From: Halorhodospira neutriphila
GTDB taxonomy: Bacteria > Pseudomonadota > Gammaproteobacteria > Nitrococcales > Halorhodospiraceae
NCBI RefSeq assembly: GCF_016584055.1
Contig: NZ_NRSH01000007.1
Span: 1-35,885 of the forward strand
DNA length: 35,885 nt
Reading direction: 5' to 3'
The notes under the pieces are model-generated. The model was given only the letters and a program-made list of their open reading frames with translations. It was not told the origin of the DNA and ran no database searches. Positions 14,154 through 22,851 of the stretch are shown piece by piece (within the stretch, counting starts at the first letter, position 1; each line of letters opens with the position of its first letter). The position numbers and the translations under genes are program-made.

Positions 14154-15146
14154 CTACTCCATCTGGTAGGAATCGAAGGTCAGCACGTTCGCGCCGACCT
14201 GGTCGTTCACCTCGGCGAGGCGGGCCTGGAGCGGCTGGAGCTCGTTGCGGGCGAAGACCTTGGCCGCCTTCTCGGCGTCGCCGAAGCCGGCGGTGTTGGT
14301 CGGGACGATGCCCATCAGCTGAGGAGGGATCCGGTGCGCGGCGAGGACGTCGTCGCGGCTGATGTTCTTGACGTTGAAGAACTCGTCCTTGGCCTGCACC
14401 TCGCTGACCGGGATGATCTGCAAGCCGTCCTTCTTGCCGCCGGGCGCGTAGAGGAAGAGGTTCCGGAAGTTGCCGGGGCCCTTGCTGTCCCTCAAGGCTT
14501 GGCGGATGTTGTCGATGTCGTCCTCCTGCTGGATGGCGTCGGTCAGGTACATGATGAAGCCGGCGTGGCTACCGTTGAGGTAGTACTTGCGCCGGAAGAG
14601 GGTAGCGGCCTCGTTGAGGAGCGCGCTCTGCAGGGCGGCCAGGTACTCGGGGACGCCGTAGATCTCCTGGCCGGGATCCGGCTCCTGGATGTGGACGATG
14701 TCGCCCTCGTACTCGATGTACTCGAGCCAGCTCGGCGCGTACCAGTAGCTCTCCGAGCCGACGCGCATGTACCGGGCCGGCAGCCAGCGCAGGCGCTGCA
14801 CCCGGCCGGAGAGGGCGCGCTGCACCCACAGGAACAGGTTGCCGTAGACCAGGTAGTCGAGGATCGCGCGGCTGAGGTCGCCGCGGCCGATGAGGTTGCT
14901 GGGCCGCCAGCAGCTCATCAGGATGTTGCGCTTCACCTGGATCGCGGAGCTGTGGTGCGGGTTGGATCTGTAGGCGCGGTAGAGGCCGTCCGGGGATACC
15001 GGCGGGTCGTACCAGCGCCCCATCCAGATCGCCTCGGACAGCTCCTGGATCTGGCCGCCTTCCAGTACAGGCTCGGGGTCGCCGAAGGCGAAGGCCTCGG
15101 CGGGCGCGGGTGCGGAGGTGGCCTCGGCGGTCGCCTCGTCGGTCAT
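14154..15146 (-). CDS. Q: Portal protein (P2 gpQ family)
   Basis: This 330-residue protein would form the dodecameric portal vertex through which DNA enters and leaves the capsid. Length and pattern match P2 Q (about 344): an N-terminal Ala/Glu-rich arm, SDGLYR-like and NPHHSSAIQVKRN segments, the central WLPARYMRVG region, GSHAGFIMYLTD, and a C-terminal RIPPQLMGIVP with GFGDAEKAA. The start overlaps the terminase stop (ATGA). It is transcribed leftward from the P-O divergent late promoter region. Confidence 0.95.
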   Translation of the reverse strand: MTDEATAEATSAPAPAEAFAFGDPEPVLEGGQIQELSEAIWMGRWYDPPVSPDGLYRAYRSNPHHSSAIQVKRNILMSCWRPSNLIGRGDLSRAILDYLVYGNLFLWVQRALSGRVQRLRWLPARYMRVGSESYWYAPSWLEYIEYEGDIVHIQEPDPGQEIYGVPEYLAALQSALLNEAATLFRRKYYLNGSHAGFIMYLTDAIQQEDDIDNIRQALRDSKGPGNFRNLFLYAPGGKKDGLQIIPVSEVQAKDEFFNVKNISRDDVLAAHRIPPQLMGIVPTNTAGFGDAEKAAKVFARNELQPLQARLAEVNDQVGANVLTFDSYQME

Positions 15147-16900
15147 CCGTAGATCTCCATGAAGCCGGTGTTCTGGTGGTTCTTCCCGCCCATGGGCTCG
15201 GGCTCGAGGGCGTGCATGACGGCCCAGGCCAGATCGCCGTGGCCGTGCTCCTCGGACCTGCTGGCCTGGTAGGTGACCTGGCCGCCGGAGCCGGTGGTCG
15301 TCTGCCTGATGGACATAAAGGCCCCGGCGATGTCCCGGGCGCCGGCGTCGAACTCGAGGCGGCCGCCGTCGATGATCTCCAGGGCCCGCAGCACGAGCCG
15401 GGTCTTGACCTGGGGCGAGTAGCTGATCGCCCGCACCGCGGGGAACCACTGCTTGACCAGGTCGTAGACGCCGTAGCCGATGCCGGTGGTGTCGATCCCG
15501 ATGTGCTGGACGTTGTAGCGCCCGGCGATGCGCTTGAGCGCGTCGGCCTGGGCGTGGAACGGCATGCTGGACCAGCTGTGGCGCTCGAGGACGCGGAACT
15601 TGCCGCCCTCGGCGACCGGCGGCGCGACCACGGCGACGGCGGCGTCGTCCCGCGTGCGGCTGGGGTCGTAGCCGATCCAGACGGGGCGCTCGCCGAGCGG
15701 CCGCGGCGCCAGCGGCTTGAAGTCCGACCACTCCGCCCAGCTGTCGACCATTCCAGCCTGGATCCGGTCCAGCCGGAAGACCGAGGCGGTGTCGTCGATG
15801 AACTCGCACATCAAGAGGTTGCGGTACTCGGCATCCGAGTACTCGAGCTTGAGCTGCTCGAGGTCGAAGAGGTCGCACCCGCCGGCGATTGCGTCCTCGA
15901 CCGTCACCACCTGCCGCCACTGGCCGTCCTCGCACAGCCGGCCGCCGGCGAGGGCGTCGTGGGAGACGTCCAGCTCGATGCGCTCGTCCTGCCGGCGCCC
16001 GCGGTTGAAGTGCTCCCCTGACCAGAAGGGGTAGGCCTCATGGGTCATGGCCGAGGGCGTGGAGATGTAGGTCTGCCGCCACTGCTTGTGCATGGCCATG
16101 CCGGAGGCGACCTTGCGCAGCTCCTGGAACCGCGGGATCCAGAAGTACTCGTCCATGTAGACGTGGCCGTGGTAGCTCTGCGCCGTCCGGGCGTTGGTGC
16201 CCAGGAAGTACAGGGTGGCCCCGTTGCTGAGCGTGATCGGGTCCCCCTTGAGCTCCACGCCGAGCACGTCCCAGACCATCTGCACGATGTAGCCCCGGAA
16301 GACGTGGGCCTGGGCCTTGGAGGCGGAGAGGAAGATCTGGTTGCCGCCGCCCTCGGCGGCGTCGGTGATCGCCTCGCGGGCGAAGTACCAGGTGGCGCCG
16401 ATCTGCCTGGATTTCAGGATATTCCGGATGCGGTGCTCGCCCTTGGCCTCGAGCCAGCGGCGCTGGTAGTCGAACAGGCTCTCCTCGAACGCGGCCCGCA
16501 GCTGCTCGGCCTGGTCGTCGGTGATCTCGTTCTTCCGGGGCTTTCGCTTGGGGGCGCGGTTGCGGTTCTTGACCTTGGGGTTGAGGTCGGCCTCGTTGCC
16601 GCCGGACTCGTAGCGCCGGATCCGGGCTGCCCGCTCCATGCTCTTGAGCAGGGTATCGATCTCCCGGAGCTCCGACTCGCCCTTGTCCTCGCGGGCGATG
16701 AGCTGCGCGAGCCGGGCCTCGACCGACGACTCCACGCGCTGGATGACGGGCGTGCCGTCCCAGTCGTCCCGGCGCTTCCAGCTCTGCACCGTGGAGTGCG
16801 GGCGATCCAGCTGGCGGGCGATCTCGGCGACGGGGTAGCCGCGCCAGTACATCAGCTTGGCGCGGTGGCGCTCCTGGGTGTCGTCTGCCTCGGCTTCCAT
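15143..16900 (-). CDS. P: Terminase large subunit, ATPase (P2 gpP family)
   Basis: This 585-residue packaging motor closely follows P2 P along its length. An N-terminal helix-turn-helix (about 20-45, VAEIARQL..STVQSWKRRDDW) is followed by conserved GNEADLNP and KNRN motifs, a Walker-A-like SRQIGAT (164-170), Walker B VYMDE (247-251) and a C-terminal RNase-H-like nuclease region (IGYDPS near 420; IGIDTTGIG). I chose ATG 16900 because it aligns with the P2 start, although its GGGAGG lies only one base away. It is divergent from gene O, with a long dyad between them. Confidence 0.96.
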   Translation of the reverse strand: MEAEADDTQERHRAKLMYWRGYPVAEIARQLDRPHSTVQSWKRRDDWDGTPVIQRVESSVEARLAQLIAREDKGESELREIDTLLKSMERAARIRRYESGGNEADLNPKVKNRNRAPKRKPRKNEITDDQAEQLRAAFEESLFDYQRRWLEAKGEHRIRNILKSRQIGATWYFAREAITDAAEGGGNQIFLSASKAQAHVFRGYIVQMVWDVLGVELKGDPITLSNGATLYFLGTNARTAQSYHGHVYMDEYFWIPRFQELRKVASGMAMHKQWRQTYISTPSAMTHEAYPFWSGEHFNRGRRQDERIELDVSHDALAGGRLCEDGQWRQVVTVEDAIAGGCDLFDLEQLKLEYSDAEYRNLLMCEFIDDTASVFRLDRIQAGMVDSWAEWSDFKPLAPRPLGERPVWIGYDPSRTRDDAAVAVVAPPVAEGGKFRVLERHSWSSMPFHAQADALKRIAGRYNVQHIGIDTTGIGYGVYDLVKQWFPAVRAISYSPQVKTRLVLRALEIIDGGRLEFDAGARDIAGAFMSIRQTTTGSGGQVTYQASRSEEHGHGDLAWAVMHALEPEPMGGKNHQNTGFMEIYG

Positions 16901-16939
16901 GCCTCCCGAGGGTACGCGGTGGCCCTGGCGCAGCCGTGC

Positions 16940-16976
16940 CGCCGCGGGAGTATCTACGGCTGATACTCCCGCGGCG
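16940..16976. promoter_or_regulatory. 14-bp inverted repeat between P and O; candidate late-activator site
   Basis: CGCCGCGGGAGTAT (16940-16953) and its exact complement (16963-16976) flank a 9-base spacer. The inner part GAGTAT-N9-ATACTC (16948-16968) recurs with the same spacing before V and before FI. It sits between the divergent late operons P-Q and O-N-M, 58 bases from the P start and 82 from the O start. Confidence 0.6.
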
Positions 16977-17039
16977 CGTTGCGCGCGGTCGCGCTGTCCG
17001 CGAGCCTCGCTGGAAACCCCGGCGAAGTGGGATGGAGAC

Positions 17040-17891
17040 ATGCTGCTGACGAAGTTCTTCCGCGTGGCCCGCGAGGGCGACACCGTCGACGGCCGCTCGA
17101 TCAGCCGCGAGCAGATCCAGCAGATGGCGGACAACTACGACCGCGAGAACACCTACGGCGCGCGGATCTGGCCGGAGCACTTCCGCGGCCTGGTCCCGGG
17201 GTCGCCATTCGACGCCCTGGGCGACGTCATGGCGCTGGACGCCCGGGATGAGGACGGCACGCTGGCGCTCTACGCGCAGCTCGCGCCGACGCCGCAGCTC
17301 ATCGAGATGAACCGCCAGCGCCAGAAGATCTACTCCTCGATCGAGATGGCGACCAACTTCGCCGGCACGGGCGAGGCCTACCTGATGGGGCTGGCCGTGA
17401 CCGATTCCCCGGCGGTCCTCGGCACCGAGCCGCTTCGGTTCAGCCAGTTCGCCTCGGGCGCGCCGGACATCGTCGTCGGCCCCGAGGTCGAGGCGCAGCT
17501 CGAGCTCGCCGACGAGGGGGGCGATGACAAAGGCGGCGGCGAGGGCGCCGGGGGCGAGACCGGCAGCGGCGAACGCCGGAGCACGCTGCTCCAGAACCTC
17601 TCCGCTCGGGTGAGCGAGCTCCTGGGCCGGCGCCGGGATCACGAGCTCAGCGAGGTGGCCCAGTCCATCGAGTCGATGGCGGAGCACGTCGGCTCCATGG
17701 AGTCCGAGCTGCGCGCCGAGCTCGACCAGCTCGCCGGCCGCCAGCAGGCCAGCGCCAGCGCCGAGGACGTCTCGAAGCTGGCCGAGCGGGTGCAGGCCAT
17801 GGAGACCAGCCTCGACCAGACCCCTGCCCGGAGTGAGCCCGAGCGCCCGCCGGCGACGGGCGGCGACGGCGGCCTGAAGACCGACTGCTGA
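17040..17891 (+). CDS. O: Capsid scaffolding protein/protease (P2 gpO family)
   Basis: This 283-residue protein guides capsid assembly and matures head proteins by proteolysis. It matches P2 O from the KFFRVAREGDTVDGR start through WPEHFRGL (catalytic His), IYSSIEM (catalytic Ser) and GLAVTDSPA, then a coiled-coil scaffold region (about 185-265) and the family ending GGL-K-T-x-C. ATG 17040 has GGAG close upstream. It is the first gene of the rightward head operon and lies 19 bases before the major capsid gene. Confidence 0.94.
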   Translation: MLLTKFFRVAREGDTVDGRSISREQIQQMADNYDRENTYGARIWPEHFRGLVPGSPFDALGDVMALDARDEDGTLALYAQLAPTPQLIEMNRQRQKIYSSIEMATNFAGTGEAYLMGLAVTDSPAVLGTEPLRFSQFASGAPDIVVGPEVEAQLELADEGGDDKGGGEGAGGETGSGERRSTLLQNLSARVSELLGRRRDHELSEVAQSIESMAEHVGSMESELRAELDQLAGRQQASASAEDVSKLAERVQAMETSLDQTPARSEPERPPATGGDGGLKTDC

Positions 17892-17910
17892 CCCACGAGA
17901 GAGGATCATC

Positions 17911-18951
17911 ATGCGCAACGACACCCGTAAGCAGTTCGAGGCGTACCGGGAGCACCTCGCCCACCTCAACGGTGTGCCGGACGCCAGCACCAAGTTCGCC
18001 GCTGCGCCGAGCGTCGAGCAGACCCTGGAGCGCCACATCCAGGAGTCCTCGGCGTTCCTCCAGCAGGTCAACTCCGTGGGCGTGGACCAGCAAAGCGGCG
18101 AGAAGGTGGGGCTGTCGATCTCCCAGACCATCGCCGGGCGCACGGATACCTCTTCGGAGGATCGCAAGCCGGCGGATGTCAGCGACTCCAGCGCCCGCGG
18201 CTACACCTGCGAGCAGACCAACTTCGACACGGCGCTCCCGTACGCCAAGCTGGACGCCTGGGCGCACAAGCCCGAGTTCCAGACGATGATCCGCGACATG
18301 ATCCTGCGCCAGCAGGCGCTCGACCGGATCATGATCGGGTTCAACGGCACCCAGGCGGCCGCCACGACGGACCGCACGACCAACACCATGCTCGAGGACG
18401 TCAACGTCGGCTGGATCCAGAAGCTCCGCGACGAGGCCTCGCAGCGGGTGATGACCGAGGGGGCGACGGCCGGCGAGATCCAGGTGGGGCACTCCGACGG
18501 CGACTACCGCAACCTCGACGCCCTGGTCTACGACATGCGCTCGAGCCTGCTCGGCCCGTGGTACGCCCGCAACACCACCTTCATGGTCCTGGCCGGCCCC
18601 GAGCTGGTGGACGAGAAGTACTTCCCGATGGTCGAGGAGCACGGCGGCACGCCGACCGAGGCCCGGGCCCTGGACCTGATGATCTCCAACAAGCGGCTGG
18701 GCGGCCTGCGGGTGGCCGAGGTGCCGTTCTTCCCGGAGCGGACCCTGATGGTGACGCTGGTCGGGACCGACGAGTCGAACCTCTCGATCTACTACCAGCG
18801 CGGCAGCCGGCGGCGCATGGTGATCGACAACCCCAAGCGGGACCGGGTCGAGAACTACGAGTCGGTCAACGAGGCCTACGTCATCGAGGACCTCAGCGCC
18901 GCCTGCGCCGCCGAGAACATCAAGCTCTGGGACGGCACGGCGTTCAGCTGA
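17911..18951 (+). CDS. N: Major capsid protein (P2 gpN family)
   Basis: This 346-residue HK97-fold capsid subunit has P2 N length (about 357). Recognisable segments are the N-terminal MRNDTRKQFEAY, GLSISQTIAGRTDT, GWIQKLRDEA and the C-terminal YYQRGSRRR with EAYVIED. GAGAGGA precedes ATG 17911. It is flanked by scaffold O and terminase subunit M, the canonical order. Confidence 0.96.
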   Translation: MRNDTRKQFEAYREHLAHLNGVPDASTKFAAAPSVEQTLERHIQESSAFLQQVNSVGVDQQSGEKVGLSISQTIAGRTDTSSEDRKPADVSDSSARGYTCEQTNFDTALPYAKLDAWAHKPEFQTMIRDMILRQQALDRIMIGFNGTQAAATTDRTTNTMLEDVNVGWIQKLRDEASQRVMTEGATAGEIQVGHSDGDYRNLDALVYDMRSSLLGPWYARNTTFMVLAGPELVDEKYFPMVEEHGGTPTEARALDLMISNKRLGGLRVAEVPFFPERTLMVTLVGTDESNLSIYYQRGSRRRMVIDNPKRDRVENYESVNEAYVIEDLSAACAAENIKLWDGTAFS

Positions 18952-18968
18952 TCCTGAGGAGGTAGAGC

Positions 18969-19643
18969 ATGCCGCGGAACTCCCCCGCCCGGCGACACTA
19001 CGAGCGGACCTTGGCGGCGGCCTCAGCCGCCGCCCGGGACCGCCAGACGTACGCCGACGCCAGCCAGTACGAGCTCCAGCTGATGCAGCTGGCCGAGCAC
19101 AAGCGCGAGATCCGCGGGGTCCAGTCGTTCGAGGCCCGGGCAGAGCGCAAGCGCGATCGCCTCCCGGCCTACGCCGACTACGTCGCTGGCGTCATCGCCT
19201 CCGGCGCCGGGGTGCAGGACGAGGTACTCATGACGGTCATGGTGTGGCGCTTCGACGTCGGGGACATCGCCGGCGGCCTCGATATCGCCGAGTACGCGCT
19301 GCGCCACGGCCTCGTAACCCCGGACGGCTACAAGCGCGACACCCCGACGCTGGTCGCCGAGGAGGTGGCGGACTACGCGCTGCGCCGCGACCCCGGCGAT
19401 GTCGATGCCGATCTTCTCCAGCGCGCGGCCGACGCGACGGCCGACGCGGACATGCCCGACGAGGTGCGGGCGAAGCTGCACAAGGGCCTCGGTCTGGCCC
19501 TGGAAAGCCAGGGCGATCTCGAGGCGGCGCTGTCCAACCTGCGGCGCGCCCTGGAGCTCGACCAGAGCGCCGGCGTCAAGAAGGCCATCGAGCGCGTCGA
19601 GCGCGCCGCGAGCAAGTCGGCCGACAAGGGGGCCGACGGGTAA
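18969..19643 (+). CDS. M: Terminase small/endonuclease subunit (P2 gpM family)
   Basis: This 224-residue DNA-recognition and cleavage partner of P begins MPRNSPARRHYERTLAA, a hallmark of P2 M. It continues with the conserved middle FDVGDIAGGLDIAEYALRHG and a C-terminal helical region that contains tetratricopeptide-like spacing (LESQGDLEAALSNLRRALEL). GAGGAGG precedes ATG 18969. Order N-M-L is conserved. Confidence 0.94.
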   Translation: MPRNSPARRHYERTLAAASAAARDRQTYADASQYELQLMQLAEHKREIRGVQSFEARAERKRDRLPAYADYVAGVIASGAGVQDEVLMTVMVWRFDVGDIAGGLDIAEYALRHGLVTPDGYKRDTPTLVAEEVADYALRRDPGDVDADLLQRAADATADADMPDEVRAKLHKGLGLALESQGDLEAALSNLRRALELDQSAGVKKAIERVERAASKSADKGADG

Positions 19644-19734
19644 CCGACTCCCTCCCGCCGCGGGGCGGGCGCGAGCAGTTTGGCCAGGTGCCGACGGCTC
19701 GCGTCGCAGCCCCGCCCTTACATGAGGTGGCGAC

Positions 19735-20196
19735 GTGGTATTCGCGCCGACCAACGACCCGAGCAGCTCCGACCAGACCCTCTCCGGGGGGTGGTGGCCG
19801 GACGTCTCGGTCTCTGCTTGGCGCGCTGCCACGCGCACGCACGACACCGTCACCGACGAGCGCATCGTCGAGGCGCTGCGCACGGCGATGGGCAGCGTCC
19901 AGCTCGAGCTCGACGGCTGGCAATCCGAGCGCCAGGCCGAGGGCGCATCCTCTCTCGAGGATGTGCCAGCGCGCGATCTCGGGGGCGTCTCCGCCCTGGT
20001 GCACTGGTATCGCTCCGCCGTCTACGCCGAGGCCAAGGCGCTCGTCCTGGAGTGGTACCGGGATAACGAGACCACCAGCGATGGGCACGACCGGGCGGAC
20101 CAGTACGTCGCCGTGGTCGATAGCTACCGCCGCGAGGCGCGTCACGCCATCCGCCGGATCCTGGGCCGCTCGCTGACCACGGTCGAGCTGATATGA
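19735..20196 (+). CDS. L: Head completion/stabilisation protein (P2 gpL family)
   Basis: This 153-residue protein would seal the filled head. The pattern FAPT, then GWWPDVS, RTHDTVTDERI and LVHWYRSAVYAEAKA matches P2 L. The start is GTG 19735, supported by GAGGTGG upstream; no ATG is available nearby. The 91 bases between M and L hold only a GC-rich stem (near 19652-19671). Its stop overlaps the start of X. Confidence 0.9.
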   Translation: MVFAPTNDPSSSDQTLSGGWWPDVSVSAWRAATRTHDTVTDERIVEALRTAMGSVQLELDGWQSERQAEGASSLEDVPARDLGGVSALVHWYRSAVYAEAKALVLEWYRDNETTSDGHDRADQYVAVVDSYRREARHAIRRILGRSLTTVELI

Positions 20197-20405
20197 GCAC
20201 CGAGGTCCGGGCTGCCCAGGGCGATACTGTCGACCTCCTGGCCTGGCGTCACTACGGCCGCACGGCCGGCGCCGTCGAGGCCGTGCTGGAGGCGAACCCG
20301 GGGCTGGCTGATCTCGGCCCCGTGCTGCCGATGGGGACCCGCGTGATCATGCCCGATCTAGCCCCGGCGCGCCCGGAGGACGGCCGTGTCCAGCTGTGGG
20401 AATAA
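20193..20405 (+). CDS. X: Tail protein X (P2 gpX, LysM-like)
   Basis: This 70-residue protein has the typical gpX layout: QGDTVDLLAWRHYGRT, then VEAVLEANPGLADLGPVLPMGTRVIMP, a LysM-like fold. It is involved in tail assembly or peptidoglycan contact. ATG 20193 overlaps the stop of L (ATGA). Confidence 0.95.
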   Translation: MSTEVRAAQGDTVDLLAWRHYGRTAGAVEAVLEANPGLADLGPVLPMGTRVIMPDLAPARPEDGRVQLWE

Positions 20406-20411
20406 CAGGTG

Positions 20412-20699
20412 ATGGGGCCGCCGCGAGCTGTTGACTGGATCATGACCGACAAGACCGTAGACACCCTGGGCAGGCTGGCCCAGACCGTCGCCGTATCGCT
20501 GATCGTGATGGCGTTGGGCTGGGTGGGCACAGCCGTCACAACGGCCGGAGAAGAGATCGTGCGCCTGCAGTCCGAGGTCCAGAACCTCTCTGAGAAGTTG
20601 GAGCAGATCGATGGCGTTCAGGCCAAGATCCAGCGCCTGGAGACCCGCGTCGGGATCCTCGAGGACCGCAGCGACCGCAGCGACGGCGAGGGCGGCTAG
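20412..20699 (+). CDS. Small membrane-anchored coiled-coil protein in the P2 lysis-gene position
   Basis: This is a protein of about 95 residues with one membrane segment (about residues 20-43, LAQTVAVSLIVMALGWVGTA) followed by a heptad-rich coiled coil (about 48-85, IVRLQSEVQNLSEKLEQIDG) and a Gly/Ser tail. GTG 20409, ATG 20412 and ATG 20442 are all in frame; none has a strong ribosome site. In P2 this slot (between X and R) holds holin, endolysin and Lys genes; here the holin and endolysin are elsewhere. It may be a spanin-like or antiholin-like accessory, but that is only an inference from topology and place. Confidence 0.65.
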   Translation: MGPPRAVDWIMTDKTVDTLGRLAQTVAVSLIVMALGWVGTAVTTAGEEIVRLQSEVQNLSEKLEQIDGVQAKIQRLETRVGILEDRSDRSDGEGG

Positions 20700-21167
20700 A
20701 TGCAGCTGCTGACGAGCCTGCGGGAGCACCTGCTCCGGGCGCCGGAGGCCATCCGGCCGGACCCAGACCACCTCCAGATCCTGGCAGAGACCGGGCGGGT
20801 GAAGAGCCGGGCCCACGGGCGCAACGAAATGTTCGAGATCCCCTACCGGGTGCAGATCATCTTCCTGGGCTACTCGGGGCGCTTCGACCAGCTCGCGTAC
20901 TGGGTCCTGCAGTGGCTGGACGAGCATCACCCTCAGCACCCCGAGGAGGCGATGAGCTGGGAGGCCGACGTCCTGAACCCGGACTCCGCGGACCTTTCAA
21001 TCTCGATCGACCTCGCGGAGGTAGTCCGGGTGCGACATACCGAGGAGGGCATCGTCCTCCACCACAGCCGCGAGCCCGACCTCTCCAGCACACCGCTGGA
21101 CGCCGACGAGTGGAGCCTCTACGGCAACGGCGAGCACCTGGTGGACTACACCGATGGCGACGGATGA
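20700..21167 (+). CDS. R: Tail completion protein R (P2 gpR family)
   Basis: This 155-residue protein is needed to finish the tail. The start MQLLTSLREHLL, then the segments YRVQIIFLGYSG and WVLQWLDEHHP, match P2 R. The start overlaps the preceding stop (TAGATG), and the end overlaps S by 14 bases. It is part of the O-N-M-L-X-R-S operon. Confidence 0.92.
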   Translation: MQLLTSLREHLLRAPEAIRPDPDHLQILAETGRVKSRAHGRNEMFEIPYRVQIIFLGYSGRFDQLAYWVLQWLDEHHPQHPEEAMSWEADVLNPDSADLSISIDLAEVVRVRHTEEGIVLHHSREPDLSSTPLDADEWSLYGNGEHLVDYTDGDG

Positions 21168-21603
21168 CCTCCAGGACCTCGTCGAGTGGGCCGATCCGTT
21201 TTTGGAGGCGATGTCGGCCTCCGAGCGCCGGCGCCTCGCCCAGCGCATAGCCCGAGGCCTGCGCCAGCGCACCCGATCCCGCATCGCCGACCAAGAGAAC
21301 CCCGACGGCTCCCGCTACGAGCCGCGGGTGCGCCAGCGCGGCGGCGGCGTGCGCCGCCGGGCGATGTTCCGCAAGCTCCGGCAGAACAAGCACCTGAAGA
21401 CGTCCGCCGACGCAGACGCCGCCGCCGTCGGATACCGCGGCCGGTCCGCACGCATCGCCCGGGTCCACCAGTACGGCCTACGCAGCCGCGTCACACCGCA
21501 GGGCCCCTGGTACGAGTACCCGGAGCGCAAGCTGCTCGGTCTCTCCCGCGAGGACCGCGAGTGGCTGCGCGACGTCCTCCAGGACCACCTTCTCGGCGAG
21601 TAA
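21154..21603 (+). CDS. S: Tail completion / virion morphogenesis protein S (P2 gpS family)
   Basis: This 149-residue basic protein has the gpS pattern: LERRRLAQRIARGL-like helix, NPDGSRYEPR, a basic MFRKLRQNKHLK segment, ARVHQYGL and the ending GLSREDREWLRD. It acts in joining tail and head. The start overlaps R. The stop codon lies inside the left half of the dyad at 21598-21618 that precedes V. Confidence 0.93.
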   Translation: MATDDLQDLVEWADPFLEAMSASERRRLAQRIARGLRQRTRSRIADQENPDGSRYEPRVRQRGGGVRRRAMFRKLRQNKHLKTSADADAAAVGYRGRSARIARVHQYGLRSRVTPQGPWYEYPERKLLGLSREDREWLRDVLQDHLLGE

Positions 21604-21618
21604 GAGCCGCGTATACCC
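21598..21618 (+). promoter_or_regulatory. Candidate late-activator site before V
   Basis: GAGTAA-N9-ATACCC, with the same half-sites and 9-base spacing as the P-O dyad and the FI site. It is centred 58 bases before the V start, the same distance as the P-O dyad from P. P2 has its V-operon late promoter at this place. Confidence 0.5.
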
Positions 21619-21665
21619 TCTCCAGGGGAGCCCAGCGCGCCGCGCGCGGTGCGACCATCATCGAC

Positions 21666-22316
21666 ATGGATGCCGACCTGTCAGCTGCTGAGCTTTGGCG
21701 CCGCCTGGCCAACCTCGTGCGCCACGGGGTGGTGGCCGAGGCGGATTACGACGCCGCCCGTGTGCGGGTCCAGGTAGAGGACCTGCTCACCGGCTGGCTG
21801 CCCTGGGCGGTGCAAAGCGCCGGCCCGGACATCACCTGGTGGGCGCCGGAGGTCGGCGAGCAGGTCGTGCTGATCGCGCCCTCGGGGGATCTCAGCCAGG
21901 CCATCGTCATGGCCAGCCTCTACTACCGGCAGTACCCCGCCCCCGAGCGGGCCGCCACGGTGCGGCGCGTGGAGATGGGCGACGGCGCCGTTTTCGAGTA
22001 CGACCGCGATCAGCACAAGCTTTCGATCTCGTTGCCCGGCGACGCCCAGGTATCGCTGGAGGGGAGCGCGTCTGTCCAGGCCGCCGGCCCTGTCGAGGTG
22101 AGCACCGACGGCGACGCCACGGTGATCGCCAAGGGCAGCCTCGAGGCGACCACCGGGGGCGATGCGTCGGTGACGGCCACCGGAAAGGCAACCGTCGAGG
22201 CGGCGGCCATCGAGCTCAACGGCGCCATGGGGCAGGTGGTCACCACGGCCCACACCTGCGCCTTCACCGGCAACCCGCACCCGGCGGGCTCGTCCACGGT
22301 ATCAGCGGGGGTGTGA
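21666..22316 (+). CDS. V: Baseplate spike protein V (P2 gpV family)
   Basis: This 216-residue protein forms the cell-puncturing spike under the tail tube. The N-terminal OB-fold part aligns with P2 V (LWRRLANLVRHGVVAEAD, ITWWAPEVGEQVVL). A repetitive beta-helix follows (about 110-195, with alternating Val/Thr/Ala/Gly-Asp repeats), then the C-terminal HTC..GNPHPAGSS, resembling the PAAR-like/His-rich spike end. ATG 21666 matches the P2 start but lacks a ribosome site. It is first in the V-W-J-I operon. Confidence 0.94.
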   Translation: MDADLSAAELWRRLANLVRHGVVAEADYDAARVRVQVEDLLTGWLPWAVQSAGPDITWWAPEVGEQVVLIAPSGDLSQAIVMASLYYRQYPAPERAATVRRVEMGDGAVFEYDRDQHKLSISLPGDAQVSLEGSASVQAAGPVEVSTDGDATVIAKGSLEATTGGDASVTATGKATVEAAAIELNGAMGQVVTTAHTCAFTGNPHPAGSSTVSAGV

Positions 22317-22504
22317 TGCTGAGCACGTCGACGCTCTCGAGCATGATCCAGTCCGAGCTGGAGGCCCAGGGGTTCAACCTCTCGAAAGGGGAGGCTGACC
22401 GCCTAGCGGACGCCGTGGCGAAGGCGGTCGTGGAGCACATCCAGTCGTCCGCGGAAGTGCCGGTCACGAGCGGCTCCTCGGCCGGGACTTACTCGGTGCA
22501 GTAA
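22316..22504 (+). CDS. Small conserved baseplate-operon protein
   Basis: This is a 62-residue protein between V and W. It begins MLSTSTLSSMIQSELEAQGF, has a central Ala/Val helix and ends in TSGSSAGTYSVQ. The start overlaps the V stop (GTGATG) and its stop abuts the W start (TAATGG). Small proteins of this kind occur between V and W in several P2-like Pseudomonas and Halomonas prophages. I know of no assigned role. Confidence 0.7.
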   Translation: MLSTSTLSSMIQSELEAQGFNLSKGEADRLADAVAKAVVEHIQSSAEVPVTSGSSAGTYSVQ

Positions 22505-22851
22505 TGGGGATGGATCGCTACACCGGGCGCTCGGTCTCGGGGGTCGAGCAGGTCCGCCAGCGGGTCGAGGACGTCGTGCTTACCCCCGTAGGCACCCGCG
22601 TCGAGCGCCGCGACTACGGCTCCCGCGTGCCTGACCTCATCGACGAGCCGGGCGATGCGGCGACGGCCCTGCGCGTGTCATCGGCGGTCACCGATGCTGT
22701 CATGCGCCACGTCCCTGAGCTGATCCTGTCCCGCGTGCGCCTGATCCCTGATGACGCCGTGCAGGGTCGGTGGCAGCTGCGGATTGAGGGTCGGCTGCGA
22801 GGCGAGGGCGTAGAGCTGGCGGTGCCGATGGTGGGAGCTCCGGCATCATGA
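22504..22851 (+). CDS. W: Baseplate assembly protein W (P2 gpW, gp25-like)
   Basis: This 115-residue member of the T4 gp25/P2 W family joins the sheath to the baseplate. Recognisable features are the EDVVLTPVGTRVERRDYGSR motif and the DLIDEP segment. The start overlaps the stop of the small gene (TAATG) and the end overlaps J by 4 bases. Confidence 0.96.
   Translation: MGMDRYTGRSVSGVEQVRQRVEDVVLTPVGTRVERRDYGSRVPDLIDEPGDAATALRVSSAVTDAVMRHVPELILSRVRLIPDDAVQGRWQLRIEGRLRGEGVELAVPMVGAPAS

Noticed and set aside
14154-15935. Long open frame continuing upstream of the portal start on the minus strand
   Set aside because: The part above 15146 overlaps the well-conserved terminase gene in another frame and has only low-complexity Arg/Pro/Gly sequence.
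16038-18167. 709-codon minus-strand open frame across P and O/N
   Set aside because: It is a shadow of high-GC codon bias, crosses divergent real genes and has no recognisable domain.
21619-21640. Terminator between S and V
   Set aside because: A short CTCTCC/GGGGAG stem exists but no T-run follows; the space is better explained as the V late promoter.
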